Below are positions 52,127 through 62,031 of a DNA stretch of 64,000 nt, piece by piece. Both the position numbers and the translations under genes were made by a program. The stretch is taken from assembly GCF_900198195.1 (NCBI RefSeq), contig NZ_LT899436.1, forward strand, positions 1,467,501-1,531,500, given 5' to 3'. The DNA is from Tenacibaculum jejuense. Lineage in GTDB: Bacteria > Bacteroidota > Bacteroidia > Flavobacteriales > Flavobacteriaceae. A model generated the notes under the pieces. The model did no database searches. It saw only the letters and a list, made by a program, of their open reading frames with translations, and was not told where the DNA came from. The first letter of the stretch is position 1; every line of letters begins with the position of its first letter.

Positions 52127-53215
52127 ATGCAAGCTAAACGAAAACTACGTATAAACGGTCATTCACACTTACTTCCGTATCCAGAAGAAATTCCACAGTA
52201 CATGAAGGATAAAGGTATTTTTTGGGTTGATAAAGATCGTAAGTATATGTTACAGAAAGATTGGAGTCGTCCTGTAACAGATTCAAGTTTTTTCTTAGAA
52301 GAAAAATTAGCTTGGATGGAGCATTTTAAAATTGATCATGCAGTAGTTTTAAACTTATCTCAATTATATGGAAACGGATTACGTTTAGAAGAAATGAAGC
52401 AAGCGTTACGTTTTCAAAATGATTTTAATGCTAGAATTCAGCAAGATCATCCAAGTAAATTTACCTGTGGTTTTGTAGTCCATCCTGGTTTTGTTCGTGG
52501 AGCTTGTTGGGAGATAGAACGATGTGTTGAACAGTTAGGAATGAATCTGTTATGTTTACCAACACATTACATGGATACTATTGGAACATGGCGTTGTATT
52601 TTTGATGAAGAGAATGAACCTATTTTTGAATTAGCTGATAAATATAATTTGGCAGTCGAAATTCATCCTTATGACGGAGAAAAGTTCATCAAATTAGAAA
52701 ATACAAGTTGGCGTTTTCATTTAATTTGGATGTTAGCCCAGTGTGCAGATGCTTATCACTTTTTAACATTGAATGGGTATTACGAAAAATACCCAAACAT
52801 GCGTGTATGTTTTGCACATGGAGGTCAGTTAGCACAAATGAATTTAGGAAGAAGAATTCAAGGTTTTGATGGACGTCCTGATTTATTTGATGGTAAAGAA
52901 CATCCAAGAAAAGCAGTAGGACATAAGAATATTTTCTTTGATACATTAGTTCATGATACGGGTTCTTTAGAATTATTGATAAAAAACCAAGGAGTAGATC
53001 AGGTATTAATAGGTTTAGACGATCCCTATCCATTAGGAGAAATGCAGAGCGATAAACAATCATCTTATCCAGGGAAAATTTTAGATTTAGCAATTGACAG
53101 AGAAATTATATCAGAAAAAGATAGAGATCAAATGTGGCAGTGTAATGTGTTGCAATGGTTGTTTGGAGATAATGAAACTAAAAAACAAGAACTGGTAGAT
53201 AAGATTTTAATGTAA
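52127..53215 (+). CDS. nbaD: 2-Amino-3-carboxymuconate-6-semialdehyde decarboxylase (ACMSD)
   Basis: The 362-residue amidohydrolase-fold enzyme has the metal pair H12/H14 in GHSHLLP, H180 in EIHPYDG, and a carboxylate at D298/D299 in LIGLDDPYPLGE, plus CFAHGGQ. It decarboxylates ACMS to 2-aminomuconate semialdehyde, steering flux to degradation instead of quinolinate and NAD. It follows the dioxygenase by 29 bp and is followed by a strong terminator, so the two form a bicistronic unit. Confidence 0.94.
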   Translation: MQAKRKLRINGHSHLLPYPEEIPQYMKDKGIFWVDKDRKYMLQKDWSRPVTDSSFFLEEKLAWMEHFKIDHAVVLNLSQLYGNGLRLEEMKQALRFQNDFNARIQQDHPSKFTCGFVVHPGFVRGACWEIERCVEQLGMNLLCLPTHYMDTIGTWRCIFDEENEPIFELADKYNLAVEIHPYDGEKFIKLENTSWRFHLIWMLAQCADAYHFLTLNGYYEKYPNMRVCFAHGGQLAQMNLGRRIQGFDGRPDLFDGKEHPRKAVGHKNIFFDTLVHDTGSLELLIKNQGVDQVLIGLDDPYPLGEMQSDKQSSYPGKILDLAIDREIISEKDRDQMWQCNVLQWLFGDNETKKQELVDKILM

Positions 53216-53231
53216 TATTATAAAAACATAA

Positions 53232-53268
53232 AAAAAAAGCGTATTTAATTTTTATATACGCTTTTTTT
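53232..53268 (+). terminator. Intrinsic terminator after ACMSD
   Basis: Thirteen-base arms (53232-53244 with 53256-53268) include AGCGTAT/ATACGCT and give a T run. Its position makes a start of the next gene at 53269 very unlikely. Confidence 0.85.
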
Positions 53269-53358
53269 ATGTTAATGATGTTTCAAAATTTTAATATTAG
53301 TGTTAAATTTTGTTTAAAAGTAAAATTATTAAGTATTTTGCCCAAAATATTTAATAAA

Positions 53359-56300
53359 ATGGTCCCCCTCCGAATCTATTATTTTATGTTTTTCTGTTTC
53401 TTAGTACAGAAAATATATGCTTTTCAAGTACCCAATAATTTTATAAAAATTAATACTGAGCATGGAATATCAAATAGTATTATTACTGCTTTAGAGAAAG
53501 ATAATCTAGGTCAATTGTGGATTGGTACACGCAATGGATTAAATAAATTTGATGGAGAAAATATCACTGTTTTTAAAGCAAATGATTGCAAATTAAATAC
53601 TTTGATAAGTAATGATATTACCGCTATAAAAAAAGATAAAATAGGTCTTTTATGGATAGGAACTAACATTGGTTTAAACAGTTATAATCTAAAAACTAAT
53701 GAGTTTAAGAGATATATCATAAAATGTACAAAAGACAAATTGTCTCATTTAATTATAAAGTCAATTTTTCAATTAAAAAATGGAAATCTTTGGATTGGAA
53801 CTTCTAGAGGGCTTTTTATATATGATAATGATCAGGATACATTTAATCCCGTTAGTATAAAAAGTAGCGACGGGTATGATTTATCAAACCATACAATTAC
53901 TAGTTTTTTTGAAGACAAAGATGATGTGTGGATAACGACAAATAAAGGACTTTGTAAACTAAATAAACTTGAAAATAAATTAGAATACTATCGTGAAACA
54001 AAAGAATTAAATATTCAAGATATTACTTTTTTTGAAACTCATAAACTTTTATTAGCCACTAAAAAAGATGGATTAAAACTTTTTAATAAAAAACTATCTA
54101 GATTAATTTCTTCAGACTTAGAAACAAAAATACAATCAAAAGATATTAGAAAATTACAGTATGATAGTCATCATAATTTATGGATTGGAACCTTTGAAGG
54201 ACTTTATGTTTTAAATCAAAGAAATGAGTTACTAAAACTATACAATCAAAAAGGAAGAAAGGAAAGTTTAAGTAAAAATAGTATCAAAGATATCTATACC
54301 GATAAACTTGGAGAAGTAATTGTAGGAACTTATTATGGAGGAATTAATATTTTAAATAATGATTCTTCTTTTAATAAAATATACTATAAGAAAGCGAATA
54401 GCTTTAAAAGGTTATCCTTGTGTAATTCTATGACAAGAGATAAAGAAGGTAATATGTTTTTTGTTTCAAAAGGAATTAAGGTGTTTAGTAAAGAAAAAAC
54501 TTTTAAAAAAGAGTTGAGTGAAAAACTAAGCGTTGGATTTCGAGACAAACAAATCAAAAAAATAAATATTGTTAAATCTCAATTATGGATTACTACTTTA
54601 AAAAATGGAATTTTCTATTTCAATTTGGAAACAGAAAAATTTGAGCAAAATGATATTTTAAAGCATTACAATACGAATTTTAAAGGAGTTAGTGTATACG
54701 ATATTGTACAGTTTAAAAACTATTTAATATTAGGAACCTTTGGTAGTGGGTTGATCGTTTATAACTTAAAAAACTTCAAGTTTATTAAACAGTTTAAAAA
54801 TAAATTTTCAGAAAGGAAAGTTATAACACACAATCAAATTAGAAGTTTATTATTAGATTCTATAAATAATCACCTATGGATAGGAACTGAAAAAGGAATA
54901 ACAAAGTTTCAATTTACTGCTGATGAAAAATTTGAAAAACCTAAAATATCTTTTTATTTAAATGATAATGGAGATGTATTAGCAAATAAAATCACATCAT
55001 TTTTTAAAACGAACAAAGGGAAAATTATAGCAGGTTCATATGAAAATGGCTTGTTTTTGTATGAAAACAATTCATTTCAGTCAGTTTATCAAAATAAAGA
55101 TAAATTTCAACTTACTTCAATTTACAGTATTCTCGGTCAAGTTAAAACAAGTGTTTTTTTTACAAGTAATATAGGAATAACTAGTTATGATTTAATAACA
55201 AAAGAGATAAGACTTCACAATGAATCTAAAACTTTTAAGGGGAATGATTTTTTAATGGGGGCTTGCAGTGTAGATAATTATGGAGATTTTTATTTTTCGA
55301 CTGTTAATAATGTTATAAGGTTTAATCCAGATAAATTAGAGAAAAAAGATAGGAAAACAGAGATCATTCTCACAAATTTTCAAATCAATCAAAAAGATTC
55401 AAATAAGAATTTATTAGGTTTAAATACTGTGTATTTAAATCCAAATGAACATTTTTTTACCATTCAATTTGCTTGTCCAGATTTTAACAATCTTCATAAA
55501 AATACATACGCTTACAGATTAAAAGGGTTAAATGCCGAATGGATATATACGAAGCAAAATGAAGCTTCATTTATACCGCAAAAAGCAGGAAACTATATCT
55601 TTCAAGTAAAGTTAGCTGATATCCCAAATGCGCAAGTAAAAAGTATACAAGTAAACATAAAGGTACCTTGGTGGAAAACGTATTGGGCTTACAGTTTATA
55701 TGTTTTATTAATAATAGTGGGGATTTATTTGTATGGTATTAATTATAAGAATAATCTAAAACTTAAATTCAAGTTAGAGAAGCAAAAATTAAAAAGCCAG
55801 AATCAAGAAATTTTAAATAAAAACAAAATAGATTTCTTTACTAATATTTCACATGATTTAAGAACTCCGTTAAGCTTAATTTTATTACCGTTACAACAAA
55901 TTCTTAAGGATTATAATGGGAAAATAGAAATCTTTAAGAAGCTTAAAGTTATTGAAGGAAATGCAAATCAGTTATTAAAATTATCTAATGAAGTATTGTT
56001 TTTTAGATCTTTAGAAGAAAGCAAGAGTTTTAAAATTAAAGAAGAAAATATAATATCAATAGTGAAAAATATTTGCAATTCATTTAAAGATTTTGCAGAG
56101 CTTAAAAATATTGAATTGTCGTTTACTTCCTCCTCAGATTGTGTCAATCTATATTGTAATAAGCTAAGTTTAGAAAGAGTATTTTATAATTTAATTTCAA
56201 ATGCATTCAAGCACTCACCTAAAAATGGTAAAGTAAAAATAGGAATTAAAGAAAAGAAAGATGTAATCAATATAGAAGTGTCTAATTTTCAAAAATCACC

Positions 56301-57411
56301 TTTAAAAGAAAGTGAGATTGGTAATATTTTTAATAATTTTTATTCAAAAGTAGATCCAAATATTTCTTATCAAGACCATGATTCTGGTTTTGGAATAGGA
56401 CTTTATGTAGCTAAAAAAATTGTCGATTTACATAAAGGGATTATTAAAGTACGTAACAAAAAATCTTCAGAAATTGTATTTAAAGTACAAATCAAAAAAG
56501 GGAAGAGTCATTTTGATAAAAATGTGTTTATTGAGGAAAGTACAAAGAATTCAAATTCGGAAATATGTTATCAATATGACGTATTAAACGAACAAAAATT
56601 AAACATAAAAAAAATTGATAATTTAAAATTTGATAAAAATAAAAGAACAGTTTTAATTGTTGAAGATAATACTGAATTCAGAGATTTTCTAGTCGATAAT
56701 TTCAAAAATAAATATAATATTAAGATTGCTGAAGATGGGAAAGAAGGCTACAAAAAAATTATTGAACATCATATAGATTTAGTAATTTCAGACATAAAAA
56801 TTCCATTAATGGACGGAATAGATTTATGTAAAAAAATAAAACATAATGAAAATACAAATCACATTCCTGTGATTCTTCTTACTTCATTATCTTCTGACGT
56901 GGATAGGTTTAATGGTTTATTAGTAGGAGCAGATGGTTATTTTACCAAACCCTTCAATATAAGTGAGTTTAATTTATTAATAAGTAACTTAATAAAAACA
57001 AAAGTTAATGCTATTAGTAAAATAAATAATGAGAACGATATTCAAATAGAAAGTAATAGTTATGTTTCTAAAGAAGATGATTTAATAAATAAAGCACATT
57101 TCATAGTAGAAAAACATATTGAAGATTATAACTTTAATGTGGCTTTATTTGCAAATGAATTAGGGTTAAGTAGAACAATGTTATTTGCTAAAATAAAAGA
57201 ATATACAAATCAAACACCCAAAGAGTTTATAACATGTAAACGAATGAAAAGAGCTGCTAAATTGCTAGAAAATAAAGATTTTACAATCTCAGAAGTGGCT
57301 TACAAAGTTGGATATAAGGATTGCAAGCATTTCTCTAAAGTGTTTAAACAACATCATGAATTATCACCTAGTGTTTACCGTGACAAGTTTTTTACAGAGT
57401 GCTTAAAATAA
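53359..57411 (+). CDS. Hybrid two-component system regulator (HTCS)
   Basis: From the ATG at 53359 the 1350-residue protein has a signal peptide and a periplasmic two-component beta-propeller sensor (repeats of the LWIGTRNGLNKFDG type). A Y_Y_Y domain near 690-770 and one membrane helix (about 773-795) follow. Then come a histidine kinase with phospho-acceptor H832 in ISHDLRTPLS, an N box NLISNAFKHSP and a G box DSGFGIGLYVAKKI, a receiver domain with D1145 in ISDIKIPLMDG, and a C-terminal AraC-type HTH pair. HTCS proteins sense glycan fragments and drive polysaccharide-use genes. It converges on the GH5 and lipoprotein genes, its likely targets. Confidence 0.94.
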   Translation: MVPLRIYYFMFFCFLVQKIYAFQVPNNFIKINTEHGISNSIITALEKDNLGQLWIGTRNGLNKFDGENITVFKANDCKLNTLISNDITAIKKDKIGLLWIGTNIGLNSYNLKTNEFKRYIIKCTKDKLSHLIIKSIFQLKNGNLWIGTSRGLFIYDNDQDTFNPVSIKSSDGYDLSNHTITSFFEDKDDVWITTNKGLCKLNKLENKLEYYRETKELNIQDITFFETHKLLLATKKDGLKLFNKKLSRLISSDLETKIQSKDIRKLQYDSHHNLWIGTFEGLYVLNQRNELLKLYNQKGRKESLSKNSIKDIYTDKLGEVIVGTYYGGINILNNDSSFNKIYYKKANSFKRLSLCNSMTRDKEGNMFFVSKGIKVFSKEKTFKKELSEKLSVGFRDKQIKKINIVKSQLWITTLKNGIFYFNLETEKFEQNDILKHYNTNFKGVSVYDIVQFKNYLILGTFGSGLIVYNLKNFKFIKQFKNKFSERKVITHNQIRSLLLDSINNHLWIGTEKGITKFQFTADEKFEKPKISFYLNDNGDVLANKITSFFKTNKGKIIAGSYENGLFLYENNSFQSVYQNKDKFQLTSIYSILGQVKTSVFFTSNIGITSYDLITKEIRLHNESKTFKGNDFLMGACSVDNYGDFYFSTVNNVIRFNPDKLEKKDRKTEIILTNFQINQKDSNKNLLGLNTVYLNPNEHFFTIQFACPDFNNLHKNTYAYRLKGLNAEWIYTKQNEASFIPQKAGNYIFQVKLADIPNAQVKSIQVNIKVPWWKTYWAYSLYVLLIIVGIYLYGINYKNNLKLKFKLEKQKLKSQNQEILNKNKIDFFTNISHDLRTPLSLILLPLQQILKDYNGKIEIFKKLKVIEGNANQLLKLSNEVLFFRSLEESKSFKIKEENIISIVKNICNSFKDFAELKNIELSFTSSSDCVNLYCNKLSLERVFYNLISNAFKHSPKNGKVKIGIKEKKDVINIEVSNFQKSPLKESEIGNIFNNFYSKVDPNISYQDHDSGFGIGLYVAKKIVDLHKGIIKVRNKKSSEIVFKVQIKKGKSHFDKNVFIEESTKNSNSEICYQYDVLNEQKLNIKKIDNLKFDKNKRTVLIVEDNTEFRDFLVDNFKNKYNIKIAEDGKEGYKKIIEHHIDLVISDIKIPLMDGIDLCKKIKHNENTNHIPVILLTSLSSDVDRFNGLLVGADGYFTKPFNISEFNLLISNLIKTKVNAISKINNENDIQIESNSYVSKEDDLINKAHFIVEKHIEDYNFNVALFANELGLSRTMLFAKIKEYTNQTPKEFITCKRMKRAAKLLENKDFTISEVAYKVGYKDCKHFSKVFKQHHELSPSVYRDKFFTECLK

Positions 57412-57412
57412 A

Positions 57413-57443
57413 AAAGGAAGGCTGTATTTACAGGCCTTCCTTT
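57413..57443. terminator. Bidirectional terminator between the HTCS gene and the convergent lipoprotein gene
   Basis: AAAGGAAGGCTGT and ACAGGCCTTCCTTT pair with a single-base bulge. A-rich and T-rich ends allow use on both strands. Confidence 0.65.
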
Positions 57444-57480
57444 ATAATCAAACTAAATTAAACAAATTACTACATAATTA

Positions 57481-58365
57481 TTATTTGTTTACTCTTTTGA
57501 AAGATGTGTTAGCCCATTGTATTCTGGCTTTACCACCTTTTACACGATATGCACCGTATCTAATTCCAGATTCCTTTCCCTTTTGTGGTTGAGGAATATT
57601 CCAAGAAAAGTTTTTATTACCAATAACGGCATTAGCATATTGTATTTTTTTACCATTTTTAGTTCTAAATCCAACTTTTAATTCAAAATTGGTAGGTCTT
57701 CCTTTATCTATTCTAGTTAACTTAACAAGTTTTCGACCATTTTTACCAGAACCACCTCTGTAATTAATTTGTTCTCTATAAATATCAAAAGCAACTTGTG
57801 TTCTTCTTCCTTTTTTATCTTTACCGTAAATTGGTTTAGCTAGGTATAAACAAATAGCTGGGTCTGGGGAGCCAACTCCACCTGTATGTTTTCCTTTAGC
57901 TTGAGCGATGTAAGTACCATCATTACCTGAAGAAGTAGTATTACCAACTTGTAATATTCGTACAGTTCCTTTAAATTCTACAAAACTTCCATTTTTCTTG
58001 TTGGATCTAGGAAAAGAGCGTTCCATTCTGGGTTGTAATCTACTTCCAAAGTGATTAGAATTCTCAGCTATTTGATAATTACCATAAGTGGTATTTCCTT
58101 CTTTAGTTTCAAAATAGTCGGAGAAACAAGTTCGATCATCAATTTTACCATCATTTACTGGGTTTTTTATGTCTACTTCTCTTGTAAACATATTTTTTTT
58201 ACCAGGATTACAATTTGATAAATTTGAATTCCTATTGTATAAATCGATAGTTTCTTCTGTGGATAGTTTATTATCTTCTTGAGCACTTATAAGCTCATTT
58301 TCATTTTGACAAGCAAGTAATAGCATACTTGCGCTGACAATTGATATAATAGATTGATATTTCAT
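57481..58365 (-). CDS. Surface lipoprotein with jelly-roll, polysaccharide lyase-like domain
   Basis: The 294-residue protein has a lipoprotein signal ending LLLAC (residue 19) followed by QNENEL, an acidic run that favours surface export. The mature part (about 85-290) has the strand pattern and end motif (IRYGAYRVKGGKARIQWANT) of jelly-roll folds such as PL7, PL20 and PL28 lyases, with SFVEFKGTVRILQVG earlier. It is Lys/Arg-rich. It resembles the protein at 62032 in its C-terminal part. Assignment to a named lyase family is not possible by eye. Confidence 0.65.
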   Translation of the reverse strand: MKYQSIISIVSASMLLLACQNENELISAQEDNKLSTEETIDLYNRNSNLSNCNPGKKNMFTREVDIKNPVNDGKIDDRTCFSDYFETKEGNTTYGNYQIAENSNHFGSRLQPRMERSFPRSNKKNGSFVEFKGTVRILQVGNTTSSGNDGTYIAQAKGKHTGGVGSPDPAICLYLAKPIYGKDKKGRRTQVAFDIYREQINYRGGSGKNGRKLVKLTRIDKGRPTNFELKVGFRTKNGKKIQYANAVIGNKNFSWNIPQPQKGKESGIRYGAYRVKGGKARIQWANTSFKRVNK

Positions 58366-58468
58366 TTTAGGGTTTTATTTTTGTGTTCTTTTATAGTTTT
58401 ACATAGTTGGAGATTTGTTTTTAGTTTGATTATAAAGCCACCTTAAAAAGATGGCTTTGTATTAATTG

Positions 58469-61400
58469 CTATAGTTTAGAAAGTAAAATGGTTCTTTTCG
58501 TTCCATTGTTTTGAATAACTACTACATATATACCTTTTTTGAGAGAAGACGTATCTATTTGAGTACTATTTACATTTTCAACTTCTACTTTTTGGAAAAC
58601 TTGATTATCAAAGTTTATAATTGAAATACTATTTTTTCCTGAAGTAAGATTTTTTATTGTCAATAAGTTTCCTTTGTTTGGATTAGGGAAAACTGTTGGT
58701 TGAATATCAGTATTGATAGAACTTGAAGTAATTTCGTTTTGAGAACAATTAGGTTTTGTTGCAGAATTACTAAAGTAGATTGTAAAATCTTTATCTCTAG
58801 AAACCATAACAAAATTGTTTTGATGTTTTGTAACCCAGTACGAACCATCTAAACGATCTATTCTTGAATTGGTAATAGTAACATATGGATTAGGATTAGA
58901 GAAACCATATGTCATGTTCTTTTTTAAATCTACATAGTATTTAGGAATTCCATTATCAGTATTTATTGCAAATCTTCTAAGTCTACCTTGAGCTGCATTC
59001 CAATTGATTCTAAAACGTCTTAAATTAGCTAAACTAGGTCCGTTGTTACCTAAAATATGAGCATAAGAAAAAGAAACATCATTAAAAGAAGGCAAACCAT
59101 TTTGTATAGGCGTACCAAAGTTGCAATTATTGTTATTATCTTCTGATGTAACTTTAATAATAATTTCATCTTCCGAAAATGCGCCATTATCATCAGTAGC
59201 TTTTACAGAAATCGTATAATCATCTGCTGTAAGATTAGAAATAGTAAATAGATAAGGTTTAGTATTCGTTTCATCTATTTTTTCACCATTAACATAAAGC
59301 TCAACATTTTCAATATTTCCATCAGTATCTTCAGCGTTTACGCTAACTTCAATATTTGTGTCTTCTATAAATGTGCTATTGGTATTTGGAGAAGTAATTG
59401 TTACTGTTGGTTTTTCATTAGTGTTATTGTTTTCTTTTACTTCAATAGAAACTTCGTCTTCAGAAGAAGCCCCTTCGTTATCAGTAGCTTTAACTGTTAA
59501 TGTATAGTTCCCAACAGATAAATCCGAGATAGAAAACTCGTATGGCTTTAAGTCATCTTCATCTATTTTTTCACCGTTAAGATAAAGCTCAACATTTTCT
59601 ATACTTCCATCTGTATCTTCAGCAGAAACATTTACATTAATTTTATCTTCAATATAAAATATTTCGTTCTGAATAGGAGAGGAGATAGTTACAACAGGCT
59701 TAATATTAGTATTATCTTCACAAGGAACAATGTTCCAAGAAGGACATGATAATACCATTGCTTTTAATGAGAAATTGGAAATAGGATCAACCCCAGTAGG
59801 ATTTCTTTTATTATTCCAAAAATGAATTTCAGACGGTTTACCACCTTTAGCGCGCATTGAAGGAATTTCATCTGCTCTGTTTCCTAAATTAAAGGTATTA
59901 TTAAAAACAGCATTTCTATTTCCTGTTTTATAACCTGTTTTTCTATCCTGAAAATCTATAACAGCATTAATAACATCAGAATTTTCTAAGTTAAAAGTAT
60001 TGTTGTAAACGAATGTGTAAGTTCCTTTAAGATCAATAAAAGCATCTGCACTATTTTCTCCTGTAATACCTTTAGCAGATAAAGTACAGTTTCTTATAAT
60101 TGTATTTGTAGTCCCTTCTTTAATATCAAAGCATTCAGCAGCTACATTTGGTCCAACCACACAATTTTCAATAGTATTATTATCACAATCTGGATCATAA
60201 GGATTGTTGTGTTGAGATTTGTCTGAACCAACATAAATACCTTCACCAAAACCAGGTTTTTTAACTCCTGTATTGGAAACATTACAGTTGATAACTAAAT
60301 TATTACTAGAACCATCTCTTAAATGAATTCCTTCTTCGCCAATATCTCTAACGGTAATGTTACTAATAATTCCATTGTTTGCGTTATCAAAAACTAAACC
60401 TTTAGAACCATCTTCCATAATAAGATCTTTAACATGCCAAAAATCACCAAGAATTCTCATTACATAACCATCATAGCTTCCTTCTGGAGCTTTTAAAATA
60501 GGTGGTTTGTTAGGGTTTTTAGCACGAATAATAATTGGTTTTTCTTGAGTTCCATTTTTATCAGAGAAAAACCTAGAAGCTCTACCATTCGTATTGTCTT
60601 TTTCTTTAGGAATATAAATTCCTTCGGCTATAATAATTTCATCTCCTGGTTTGGCATTTTTCATAGCTTTTAGGATACAATCTACAGTAGAACATTCTAT
60701 TTTACCGTGACTGGTATCAGGGTCTGGGTCTGTATCAGTATCATTTTGCCAGTTTTTGATTAAATTTTTAATAAAAACACCAGTTTCTGTTAATTCATCA
60801 TTTTGTAAACCGTTTATTCCTTTGTCTTTTAAAACAATAGAAGCTCCTTCAGGTTTATCACTAACAGACCAATTTGCATGACTAATGTGATTTTCTTTTA
60901 AAAAATCCATCCAACGTTCAGTTTCAGAAACATCTGCATCACCATCACCAGTTGCATTAACTGCTCCCCATTCTGTAACAAATAAAGCAATACCATTATC
61001 TAAGGCAGTTTGCGCTTTATCTCTTAAATATTGAGTGTGAGTCCCTGAATAAAAATGTAATGTATACGCAACATTAACATCACTAATAGGATCTTGAGAT
61101 GCTAAATCTACATCTTGTGACCAAGTTGGAGTTCCAACTACAATTAAATTGTCAGGATCTTCACTTCTAATGGCAGCTATTACAGCTGTTGAGTAGCTTT
61201 TAATTTCTTGCCAAGTTTGACGAATTGGTTCGTTATAAATTTCATAGATAACGTTATCGTAATTTCCGTATAAAGCAGCCATTTCTCTGAAAAAGACAAC
61301 AGCTTCGTCTTCATATTTTTCTGCTTCATGAGTATGCCAATCTATAATAACATACATACCATTATCGATAGCTGCATCGATAACTTTTCTGATTTTAGCT

Positions 61401-61729
61401 TTTTGAGCTTCTGGACTATCAATATAACCTCTACCAGAATCCCAACTTTCTTTTACACCCATTGCAACTCGAATTATAGAACTATTCCAGTTGTTATATA
61501 AATGTGTAACAGTTTCAGCATTGTAAAAGTCTGATGTATCGCCAGCGTTACTCCAAAATAAGCTATTACCAGCTAAGCTGACAGGAGTATTACTTTTATC
61601 TACTATTGTATTTCCTTTCACTTGTAATCTACCGTGTTTTTCAACGATAGTTTGACTTGATAGGTTTAATGTAATTAAAGAAAAAATTACATAAAAGCAT
61701 AAGGGTATACTTATGTTTGTAAGTTTCAT
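58469..61729 (-). CDS. GH5 plus beta-helix multidomain protein with T9SS sorting domain
   Basis: The 1086-residue secreted protein has these parts. Signal 1-26. GH5 glycosidase 27-330 with acid/base E167 in IYEIYNEP and nucleophile E253 in FVTEWGA, resembling subfamily-2 cellulases. Linker 331-340. Right-handed parallel beta-helix about 343-660 (GDEIIIAEGIYI, GTQEKPIIIRAKNPNKPP), as in pectate- or alginate-type lyases. Two near-identical Ig-like repeats 677-764 and 774-861. A beta-rich module about 868-990, maybe carbohydrate-binding. T9SS type-A sorting domain 1009-1086. One chain thus joins a hydrolase with a lyase-like helix. The polysaccharide is not known. Confidence 0.88.
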   Translation of the reverse strand: MKLTNISIPLCFYVIFSLITLNLSSQTIVEKHGRLQVKGNTIVDKSNTPVSLAGNSLFWSNAGDTSDFYNAETVTHLYNNWNSSIIRVAMGVKESWDSGRGYIDSPEAQKAKIRKVIDAAIDNGMYVIIDWHTHEAEKYEDEAVVFFREMAALYGNYDNVIYEIYNEPIRQTWQEIKSYSTAVIAAIRSEDPDNLIVVGTPTWSQDVDLASQDPISDVNVAYTLHFYSGTHTQYLRDKAQTALDNGIALFVTEWGAVNATGDGDADVSETERWMDFLKENHISHANWSVSDKPEGASIVLKDKGINGLQNDELTETGVFIKNLIKNWQNDTDTDPDPDTSHGKIECSTVDCILKAMKNAKPGDEIIIAEGIYIPKEKDNTNGRASRFFSDKNGTQEKPIIIRAKNPNKPPILKAPEGSYDGYVMRILGDFWHVKDLIMEDGSKGLVFDNANNGIISNITVRDIGEEGIHLRDGSSNNLVINCNVSNTGVKKPGFGEGIYVGSDKSQHNNPYDPDCDNNTIENCVVGPNVAAECFDIKEGTTNTIIRNCTLSAKGITGENSADAFIDLKGTYTFVYNNTFNLENSDVINAVIDFQDRKTGYKTGNRNAVFNNTFNLGNRADEIPSMRAKGGKPSEIHFWNNKRNPTGVDPISNFSLKAMVLSCPSWNIVPCEDNTNIKPVVTISSPIQNEIFYIEDKINVNVSAEDTDGSIENVELYLNGEKIDEDDLKPYEFSISDLSVGNYTLTVKATDNEGASSEDEVSIEVKENNNTNEKPTVTITSPNTNSTFIEDTNIEVSVNAEDTDGNIENVELYVNGEKIDETNTKPYLFTISNLTADDYTISVKATDDNGAFSEDEIIIKVTSEDNNNNCNFGTPIQNGLPSFNDVSFSYAHILGNNGPSLANLRRFRINWNAAQGRLRRFAINTDNGIPKYYVDLKKNMTYGFSNPNPYVTITNSRIDRLDGSYWVTKHQNNFVMVSRDKDFTIYFSNSATKPNCSQNEITSSSINTDIQPTVFPNPNKGNLLTIKNLTSGKNSISIINFDNQVFQKVEVENVNSTQIDTSSLKKGIYVVVIQNNGTKRTILLSKL
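59151..59703 (-). repeat. Tandem repeat encoding two Ig-like domains
   Basis: Two units of roughly 270-290 bp are clearly related at the DNA level, for example ATAAAGCTCAACATTTTC recurring near 59293 and 59582. They encode the two Ig-like domains of the GH5 chimera, which points to recent duplication or conversion. Confidence 0.7.
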
Positions 61730-62031
61730 AATTTAAAGTTTTTCGTTTGTTTATTTGGTTTTTAACTGATAGCAAGTCAGTTTTTTGTGCTTTTGCACAG
61801 GTTTTGTTTGTAAATTAATTGATGTAAATATGCATTATTACACAGAAGAGTTGTTAACTGATAATTATTACCAGAATTTGTCTAAGGTTAAACTAATAAA
61901 CTCAGGGAATAAAATACAGCTACATTGTATCAGTAATAAAGCTTATTATAATGTATATCACTTAGGTTAAAATGGATATAAGGAACATAAAACCTATAAT
62001 TATTTATAGGCTTTATGTTATTGTGAGATGT
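61730..62031. other. 302-bp intergenic region upstream of the GH5 chimera
   Basis: It should hold the minus-strand promoter of the GH5 gene. Two short inverted repeats are present: AACTGA/TCAGTT around 61764-61782 and TGTGC/GCACA at 61786-61799. Either may be a regulator site or a 5' leader hairpin. A + strand frame at 61785-61970 is judged spurious. Confidence 0.4.
61984..62019. repeat. Stem-loop after the lipoprotein gene at 62032
   Basis: Sixteen-base arms pair at 15 of 16 positions around a 4-nt loop. It lies 13 bp beyond the stop of the minus-strand lipoprotein gene and probably ends its transcript, although the T tail is short. Confidence 0.55.

Noticed and set aside
53269..53358. Longer start for the HTCS protein
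   Set aside because: It begins immediately after a strong terminator hairpin, and the signal peptide starts at the ATG at 53359.
61785..61970. 61-codon + strand frame in the gap upstream of the GH5 gene
   Set aside because: Atypical composition, contains inverted repeats, no supporting start region or neighbour.
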